Shown here in pieces: positions 51,418-56,837 of a DNA stretch of 56,837 bases (positions are counted from its first letter, which is position 1; each line of letters starts with the position of its first letter). Origin of the DNA: DATJHM01 sp035493895. GTDB taxonomy: Bacteria > Chloroflexota > Ktedonobacteria > Ktedonobacterales > Ktedonobacteraceae. A program made the translations under genes and the position numbers. The notes under the pieces were generated by a model. It had not been told where the DNA came from. It saw only the letters and a list, made by a program, of their open reading frames with translations, and did no database searches. The stretch is taken from assembly GCA_035493895.1 (NCBI GenBank), contig DATJHM010000100.1, forward strand, positions 1 to 56,837, in the 5' to 3' direction.

Positions 51418-52467
51418 ATGCGAAAATTACGGTTTCCCTGGACCCTCGTTATTATTGAGTCATGCGCACTCATCGGCCTGCTTATATTCTCTCTTCTGTA
51501 TATAACCAATCGTGAAATTCAATCTACGCCTGTGAAAGCGCAACAAGCGGTTAACCACATTCCCCAGCCCCTTGCGCATGCCAGTACGCCAGAAGCCGTG
51601 ATCAATGCTGGTGCCGATGGGGACGATGTACAACAGGAGATGCGCGAAGAATTGGCCTGGCAACGTCTCTTCTACGGGCCAGATGGCTGGATGTGGCGTA
51701 CGACGCTTCCCACACATCGTCTGGTTATCTACTATGGAAATCCACTTTCAGCTGCGATGGGACCAATAGGCAGCTACGATGATACAGAGCTGCTCAATCG
51801 CTTACAACAGCAAGCTCAAGCCTATGCCACGCTTGATCCCACACATTCGGTTATTCCCGCGCTGGACTATGTGACGCCCGTGGCCCAGCCCTATCCAATG
51901 GCTGACGGCTCCTGGGTCTCGCGTATGCCCCAGGCATCGATTGAGCACTATATTCAACTGGCGAATGCGCATCATGCGCTCTTCTTTTTTGATATGCAGA
52001 TTGGGCATAGTACTATCCAGCATGAGGTCAATGTCTTGCGGCCTTACCTCGCCCTACCTGCTGTGGATCTCGCGCTCGATCCCGAGTTCGATATGGCTCC
52101 GGGCGATACTCCCGGTCAGGAATTTGGCCGTATGAGTGCCGCTGAAATCAACTGGGTGATCGGTCAACTCTCGCAACTGGTGATACGCGATCATCTGCCA
52201 CCGAAGATCTTGATTATTCATCAATTTCGCGAACAGATGCTGCCTGATTGGCAAAAGATCAAATCGACCGCCCAGGTACAGATCATCACGTGCGTCGATG
52301 GCTTTGGCAGTCCCGGCTCCAAACTGGACGATTATCGCATGTTTGATCATGACCAGCTTATTCAATATCCCGGTGTGAAACTTTTCTATACGCAAGATAA
52401 ACCGTTGATGACGCCTCGCGATGTTCTCAATATGCAACCGGTGCCTACGATGGTCATGTACCAATAA
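51418..52467 (+). CDS. Unrecognised membrane-anchored protein
   Basis: A 349-residue protein. Residues 1-30 form a single N-terminal membrane anchor (WTLVIIESCALIGLLIFSLL) and the rest lies outside. Blocks such as HRLVIYYGNPLSAAMGPIGS, DYVTPVAQPYPMADG, LFFFDMQIGHSTI, VDLALDPEFDM, ILIIHQFREQML and ITCVDGFGSPGSKLDDY alternate strands and loops as a TIM-barrel enzyme would, with several Asp/Glu at strand ends. I cannot name a family. A long inverted repeat precedes it and an SRPBCC gene follows on the same strand after 137 bases. Confidence 0.6.
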   Translation: MRKLRFPWTLVIIESCALIGLLIFSLLYITNREIQSTPVKAQQAVNHIPQPLAHASTPEAVINAGADGDDVQQEMREELAWQRLFYGPDGWMWRTTLPTHRLVIYYGNPLSAAMGPIGSYDDTELLNRLQQQAQAYATLDPTHSVIPALDYVTPVAQPYPMADGSWVSRMPQASIEHYIQLANAHHALFFFDMQIGHSTIQHEVNVLRPYLALPAVDLALDPEFDMAPGDTPGQEFGRMSAAEINWVIGQLSQLVIRDHLPPKILIIHQFREQMLPDWQKIKSTAQVQIITCVDGFGSPGSKLDDYRMFDHDQLIQYPGVKLFYTQDKPLMTPRDVLNMQPVPTMVMYQ

Positions 52468-52604
52468 TTACCTTGAGACGTTTAAACAGGGGGAGTAGTA
52501 CGAAAAACGTGTATTGCCCTTCCATGTGCATGCTATGATTCAAAGAGGGAGGCAATACGTGTCTCGCTCAACTGAAAATGTGATGCAGAAGAGAGGTACA
52601 ATAG

Positions 52605-53189
52605 ATGGCTCATATTCAGGTGAAAAGTGAACGGCTGGTGAACGCCAGCCCTGAAAACATATATGCTGCCTTGATAGATTATGTAAATAAGAGACCACAG
52701 ATTCTGACAGCAAATTTTATGGATTATAGTGTTGAAAAGGGCGGACATGGCAAAGGGACGATTATTCGCTATCGTCTGCATGCTGCCAATCGTGAGCGAG
52801 ATTATCGTTTGCGCATTGATGAGCCCGTGAAGGGCAAGATTATTACCGAGCAGGATACCAATTCTACGCTGGTGAACACCTGGACGCTGGCTGCGGCGAA
52901 CAGTGGTACGCGTGTCAGCGTCATTACCGAGTGGGAAGGTGGACATGGTGTAAAGGGCTTTTTTGAAAGAACCTTTGCGCCGATGGGCGTGAAGAGTATC
53001 TATAGTAGCGTGTTGGATGCGTTGGATCAGCTCGTCTCGAATGATTCTGCGAACAGCGCCAACAGGAGCATACTCAAAGAAGAGGAAAAGCGTGGAGTGA
53101 GTGATCGGCTCGGCCTGCTGGTGCTTGTGTTGAGTAGTGTTGTGGGCGTTGCTTTTTTAATCAGTTACTTCCAGAAAAACCATGCTTAG
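52605..53189 (+). CDS. SRPBCC family protein with C-terminal membrane anchor
   Basis: A 194-residue SRPBCC-fold protein. VKSERLVNASPENIYAALID is the first strand and helix, KGTIIRYRLHAANRERDYRL and TLVNTWTLAAANSGTRVSVI the sheet, and KSIYSSVLDALDQLVSN the long helix. Unlike the other SRPBCC proteins here, residues about 165-190 form a membrane segment (LGLLVLVLSSVVGVAFLIS). It may present the ligand pocket at the inner membrane face, or the tail may only anchor it. AGAGAGG lies before the ATG. A strong terminator follows. Confidence 0.78.
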   Translation: MAHIQVKSERLVNASPENIYAALIDYVNKRPQILTANFMDYSVEKGGHGKGTIIRYRLHAANRERDYRLRIDEPVKGKIITEQDTNSTLVNTWTLAAANSGTRVSVITEWEGGHGVKGFFERTFAPMGVKSIYSSVLDALDQLVSNDSANSANRSILKEEEKRGVSDRLGLLVLVLSSVVGVAFLISYFQKNHA

Positions 53190-53209
53190 CGGCGTTATCT
53201 TACTGGAGG

Positions 53210-53247
53210 GAAGGTTCATTTGTCGCCTAACAGGCAAATGAACCTTC
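53210..53247 (+). terminator. Rho-independent terminator
   Basis: GAAGGTTCATTTG (53210-53222) and CAAATGAACCTTC (53235-53247) form a perfect 13-bp stem, followed by TTTCTTTAT. It ends the SRPBCC gene and could also serve the convergent TPR gene. Confidence 0.85.
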
Positions 53248-53274
53248 TTTCTTTATATCGCCACGGAGAATAGT

Positions 53275-54657
53275 TTACAGACAGACCTCAGTGTACTGGC
53301 TGGCAACGAGATAGGTTGCCTTTGCCTCGTCAAGACGACTTGCGGCCTGTTGATGTTCAACAGGAAAGTTCTCGCTGGTAAATAGCTGCAAGGCCTCCTG
53401 ATAGCATGCGATGGCCTGTTTCAGATAGCTCAAGTGCTTGTCAGCGTAGCGTTGATGATGAGCCTGACCCAGACAATACTGTGTTGCTGCATATTCGACG
53501 GGATAGGCATCGATGGTATAGACCTTCAACGCGGCCTCACAACAGACGATAGAACAGCTTAGCGATATATCATGTTGCTGCTCATTCGTACCAGCGAGCT
53601 TCTGAAAAACGGTAGCAAGCTTGGTATGAATATCGGCCCACTCATGAGGGAATTCCTGTTGACTGTAGACGTGCAGTGCCGTGCGATAGCAGACGAGAGC
53701 GCGTGAGAGATGCGTGAAAAGATCGTTGTCCTGGCGCAATTGATAGGTGTCGCCGAGATTGACTTGCGTGCGGGCCCAAACCTCTGGATAGACATCTTCC
53801 TGTAAGGCCTGTAAAGCCGATTCATGGCAGAAGGTCGCGTAGTTCAGATTGTCCTGTACGCCTCCGGCATGGCGGAGTGCATAGACATTGCCCATCAAGG
53901 TCTGGAGCATACTCCATTGTTCGGGATACTCGTTGCGTGTGTAGATCCACAGCGCCGATTTATAATAGCCGAGCGCCTTCTCGATCTCTTCCTGAGAATC
54001 GAGAATATACCCATAGCGCTGAAGAGCCGCTCCAAGGTAAATACAGGTGCGTGCATATTGTAACGGATAGCGAGCGTACGTGTAAATCGCAAGCGCCGCC
54101 TCGTGGCTGGCGATTGCCTCTTGCAAAAGATGGAGATGGTCGCTGTGCTTCAGGGGAAGTGGTCCTTGCAAGAGCATATATCCCAGCTCATTTGAGAGTT
54201 CCGCTACGATCTCCGGGGCCACTTCAGTATCGAGCTGAGCGTGTGCCAGGGCCTGCCGTAAAAGCTGGATATGCGTTCTCGTCGTGCGTTCTGGCCGCCG
54301 CAGACGATGCAGTTGGGCGCGTTGCTGCTCGATGACCTCTAACCAGTTGGGGAGATCAAGCGCAAACCCACCATACACATTAATATACGCTTCACGAATT
54401 GCAGTTGATGTGCCGCCTCGCCTCTTCGCCGTTCGTAACAGCTCCTGGTGATACTGCATCTGTTGCTTCATTTCCACTTTTTCCTCCACATGTGCGGTGA
54501 TCAATCGCTCCAGTTCCCGTTCGATCTCTGTTCGCAGGAGTACCTGATTGGACTCCAAAAAACGTCTTCCCCGACGATATGTATGCATGCTCGTTCCTAG
54601 CCAGATAACAAGCTGCTGGAACAGGTCAAATGGTAAGAGGTATGGTGAATCAATCAT
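53275..54657 (-). CDS. Tetratricopeptide-repeat protein
   Basis: A 460-residue protein built mainly of helical repeats. About residues 150-450 carry TPR-like units with regular A-x-x-x-Y/L-x-x-x-A spacing, for example ALAIYTYARYPLQYARTCIY, ALWIYTRNEYPEQWSMLQTL and ALHVYSQQEFPHEWADIHTK. Units are about 50 residues, longer than the 34-residue standard. Arg-rich segments near residues 25-95 (YRRGRRFLES, TAKRRGG) precede them. The start is ATG 54657 with GAGGAG upstream. It is likely a protein-interaction scaffold; no catalytic domain is present. Confidence 0.8.
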   Translation of the reverse strand: MIDSPYLLPFDLFQQLVIWLGTSMHTYRRGRRFLESNQVLLRTEIERELERLITAHVEEKVEMKQQMQYHQELLRTAKRRGGTSTAIREAYINVYGGFALDLPNWLEVIEQQRAQLHRLRRPERTTRTHIQLLRQALAHAQLDTEVAPEIVAELSNELGYMLLQGPLPLKHSDHLHLLQEAIASHEAALAIYTYARYPLQYARTCIYLGAALQRYGYILDSQEEIEKALGYYKSALWIYTRNEYPEQWSMLQTLMGNVYALRHAGGVQDNLNYATFCHESALQALQEDVYPEVWARTQVNLGDTYQLRQDNDLFTHLSRALVCYRTALHVYSQQEFPHEWADIHTKLATVFQKLAGTNEQQHDISLSCSIVCCEAALKVYTIDAYPVEYAATQYCLGQAHHQRYADKHLSYLKQAIACYQEALQLFTSENFPVEHQQAASRLDEAKATYLVASQYTEVCL

Positions 54658-54997
54658 AAGGTGGCACTCCTCTTCTACTGTTAACAACAACTATCATACG
54701 AGCCTTTATTGATGTGCATAAATATCCCTGACGCTATCTTCCTGGATACTGCCGTGACTTCGTAATGACGTTCTCCCAACGTGAATATTACCTTACCTCA
54801 GCCGGGAAAAACATATCATCGATTTAACATGTGTATATCAAGTTGTTGACATTGCATAACAATAATTGCTCAAAACGTAATAAATATAAGTCGTTTGTAT
54901 ATTTGCATACTGTCACGTCTGCTGCTACGCAGGCGTGTTTACTCTGTGAAGGATGAATTCCCTGTTTTTGTGATTCGCCAGGAGAGGTAGGAAAGAT
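54658..54997. other. Divergent intergenic region
   Basis: A 340-base AT-rich spacer between the TPR and MBL-fold genes. No gene or convincing promoter is seen. Confidence 0.4.
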
Positions 54998-55855
54998 ATG
55001 ACGACAAATTATGTGCATACGGTTGTGCTTCCGCCTACCGAGGATACTTCTACTCTCGCGCAGGGCTCCCTCTTCTTTGTCGGGACGGCCACGCTGTTGA
55101 TACGCTACGCTGGTTTTACTATCCTGACTGATCCCAACTTTTTACATCCTGGTGAACTGGCTCACCTGGGACTGAGACAGCGTTTCGCTCGTATTGCGAA
55201 TCCCGCTATTGATTTCGCGGCCCTCCCTCCTGTTGATCTGGTATTACTCTCTCATCTGCACGAGGACCATTTCGATCGCCGGGTGCTGCGTAAACTGGCA
55301 AAAAATATGCCCATCGTCACTACCCCTCAGGCCGCTCATGCTCTCGTGAAGAAGCGTTTTCAGATCCTTCACGCTCTCGAGACCTGGCAGACCCTTTCTC
55401 TGGTGAAAGGCGCTGGACAATTGAACATTACGGCACTGCCTGGCAAACATGCTCCCGGATTTCTCAGTGCTGCATTCCCTGCCGTGATGGGAAGCATGCT
55501 GGAGTTTCAGGTCCCCGACGAAAAAAACGCGTATCGTATCTACATTAGCGGCGATACGCTGATCCATCGGCAGATGCGCCAGATTCCCAGGCGCTTCCCT
55601 GAGATCGATCTGGCCATTTTACATCTGGGCGGTGAAATGCTCTATGGTATTCAGACGACGATGGATGGCAAACAGGGTATAGAAGCATTGAAATTAATCA
55701 ATGCAAAGGAGACAGTGCCTGTTCACTACAATGATTATCCTTGTTTCACCTCTTCTCTGGAGGATTTTCGGCTTGAGGTGACAAAGGCAAAGCTGGAGCG
55801 ACGGGTCAGGTATCTGGGACGTGGCGATGCCTATTCGTTCCGGATACCCAACTGA
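54998..55855 (+). CDS. UlaG-like metallo-beta-lactamase-fold hydrolase
   Basis: A 285-residue MBL-fold protein. The HxHxDH motif is HLHEDH, with His86, His88, Asp90 and His91. ISGDT supplies the later bridging Asp, and VPVHYND the C-terminal His. LFFVGTATLLIRYAGFTILT is the N-terminal beta-strand region shared with UlaG-like L-ascorbate-6-phosphate lactonases and other broad MBL hydrolases. The substrate is unknown. GGAGAGGTAGGA precedes the ATG. Confidence 0.86.
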   Translation: MTTNYVHTVVLPPTEDTSTLAQGSLFFVGTATLLIRYAGFTILTDPNFLHPGELAHLGLRQRFARIANPAIDFAALPPVDLVLLSHLHEDHFDRRVLRKLAKNMPIVTTPQAAHALVKKRFQILHALETWQTLSLVKGAGQLNITALPGKHAPGFLSAAFPAVMGSMLEFQVPDEKNAYRIYISGDTLIHRQMRQIPRRFPEIDLAILHLGGEMLYGIQTTMDGKQGIEALKLINAKETVPVHYNDYPCFTSSLEDFRLEVTKAKLERRVRYLGRGDAYSFRIPN

Positions 55856-55883
55856 GGATAAGTAAGCAAGTGATGAACTTGTG

Positions 55884-56759
55884 TTACGATTGTGCGGCAA
55901 ATGCTGCTTTGCCGCGCACGACTGGATTGCGCAGCACGCCCAGCTGGTCGATAGAAATTTCGACGATGTCTCCGGCTTCGAGCGTGAATGGATAATCGGG
56001 GACCAGCGCTGTGCCGGTGCAGAGCAGGACGCCTGCCGGGAAGTCGTCTTCGCGGAAAAGATAGCTGACCAGTTCGTCCAGGCGGCGTTTCAGTTCGCCT
56101 GTGCTGGTTTCTCCCTGCCAGATGATCTGCCCGGCGCGTTCAATGCTGAGGTGCATGGTCAACTTGTAGGGATCAGCAATTTCCCAGACCGGGGTGATGC
56201 CAGGACCTAATGCACATGAGCCTGCATAGACTTTGGCCTGAGGCAGATACAGTGCATTCTCGCCTTCGATGCTGCGCGAACTGACATCATTGCCGATGGT
56301 ATAGCCGATAATCTCGCCCTGCGCGTTGATTGCCAGGACCAATTCTGGCTCGGGCACGTCCCAGCTCGAATCGGCGCGCACGACCACGGCCGTCTCGGGA
56401 TGGGCCACGCGCCGGGCGAGTCCTTTAAAGAAGAGTTCAGGACGCTCAGCGTGATAGACTTTGGTGTAGATATCCGGCGTCCCGCTCTCTTCCATGCGCG
56501 CATCCATCGAACGTTTATAGGTGACGCCCGCTGCCCAGACCTCGGTCTCTCCATCGATGGGGGCCAGGATCTGTGTTGCAGGCTGTGTTTGGGCCTGTGC
56601 ACTTTGCGCAAGAAGTGTGCGCAGCTCTGCCGGGGACAGGCGAAATAATTCCTGCATACTGCTCACTGGCAGCGGTCGTAGACGATCAGGCTGATCCGTC
56701 TCTACCAGCAAACCAGGAACAATGTCACCGGAAGGGCCTTTATAGCGAACAATCTGCAT
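55884..56759 (-). CDS. Fumarylacetoacetate hydrolase family protein
   Basis: A 291-residue protein of the FAH family, which cleaves or decarboxylates diketo acids. The N-terminal domain is variable. The catalytic domain has EVWAAGVTYKRSMDARM, ELFFKGL, SWDVPEPELVLAINAQGEII, GYTIGNDVSSRSIEGENALY and KVYAGSCALGPGI, with the metal-binding Glu/Asp in PEPELVL and GNDVSSR. Which diketo acid is used is unknown. AAGGGA lies before the ATG at 56759. It converges with the MBL gene across 28 bases. Confidence 0.85.
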   Translation of the reverse strand: MQIVRYKGPSGDIVPGLLVETDQPDRLRPLPVSSMQELFRLSPAELRTLLAQSAQAQTQPATQILAPIDGETEVWAAGVTYKRSMDARMEESGTPDIYTKVYHAERPELFFKGLARRVAHPETAVVVRADSSWDVPEPELVLAINAQGEIIGYTIGNDVSSRSIEGENALYLPQAKVYAGSCALGPGITPVWEIADPYKLTMHLSIERAGQIIWQGETSTGELKRRLDELVSYLFREDDFPAGVLLCTGTALVPDYPFTLEAGDIVEISIDQLGVLRNPVVRGKAAFAAQS

Positions 56760-56837
56760 GAGAGAAATCCCTTCATTGCTATTTCAAAATCATTGTAATA
56801 TCTATCTTATTGTTTTTATGTCTGGAAAGCAACCGCT

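Noticed and set aside
1..56837. Search for tRNA, rRNA, CRISPR arrays, integrases and transposases
   Set aside because: No T-loop GGTTCGAATC-like sequence with a cloverleaf, no regularly spaced short repeats with spacers, and no recombinase motif were seen by eye.

Overview
The window looks like chromosomal DNA of a Chloroflexota bacterium, most likely of the Ktedonobacteria type. This placement is inference. It rests on a LysW-type (amino-group carrier protein) lysine operon behind T-box leaders, a TIR-TPR-WD40 protein, many SRPBCC, TPR and beta-propeller proteins, secreted glycoside hydrolases with repeat modules, and mosaic palindromic repeats between genes. I see no rRNA, tRNA, CRISPR array, integrase, transposase or phage gene.

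Layout from left to right. (1) 1-6.4 kb: the N-terminal 543 residues of a TIR-TPR-WD40 protein run off the left edge. They are followed by repeat-filled spacers, a PaaK-like adenylate-forming enzyme, an SRPBCC protein with a clear sigma70-type promoter, and a membrane glycosyltransferase. (2) 6.4-10.6 kb: murF and ddl (peptidoglycan D-Ala-D-Ala), a GNAT acetyltransferase and a PLP dehydratase/racemase. (3) 10.6-14.3 kb: a siroheme and sulfite-reduction cluster on the minus strand. (4) 14.5-23 kb: mixed housekeeping genes (beta-propeller, SpoU methyltransferase, NUDIX hydrolase, sugar isomerase-like protein, SRPBCC protein, HflX, ABC-F). (5) 23-27.2 kb: two divergent secreted glycosidases, a GH99-like lipoprotein and a GH5-like enzyme with four C-terminal repeats.

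(6) 27.4-37.9 kb is the centrepiece: a complete-looking lysine operon of the alpha-aminoadipate/LysW pathway. A TTGACA-17-TATAAC promoter is followed by two tandem T-box leaders, each with its own terminator and a candidate AAA (Lys) specifier. Then come lysW, lysX, lysY, lysZ, a fused lysJ-lysK, homocitrate synthase, homoaconitase large and small subunits, and homoisocitrate dehydrogenase, closed by a 21-bp hairpin. The early genes make alpha-ketoadipate. An aminotransferase (LysN), not seen in the window, would give alpha-aminoadipate. LysX ligates it to LysW, LysZ and LysY phosphorylate and reduce it, and the LysJ and LysK halves of the fusion transaminate and release lysine. The lysJ-lysK fusion and the tandem T-boxes are the most unusual parts.

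(7) 38-43.7 kb: small membrane proteins, DUF983, a PPOX-like flavoprotein, a Kelch-type lipoprotein, a tandem universal stress protein and a membrane-anchored two-domain multicopper oxidase. (8) 43.7-48.3 kb: a minus-strand catabolic cluster of GntR/FCD regulator, NCS1 permease, amidase and a PxpA-like LamB/YcsF protein, with no pxpB or pxpC partner. (9) 48.5-50.8 kb: a soluble histidine kinase and an OmpR-type regulator. (10) 51-56.8 kb: an unrecognised membrane-anchored protein, an SRPBCC protein with a C-terminal anchor, a TPR protein, an UlaG-like metallo-beta-lactamase-fold protein and a fumarylacetoacetate-hydrolase family protein.

Two dispersed repeat families fill many spacers. One is an approximately 240-bp element with long terminal inverted repeats (MITE-like). 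The other is a shorter REP-like family with the core GCAGACAAGC. All product names come from motif recognition by eye, and no database search was possible.
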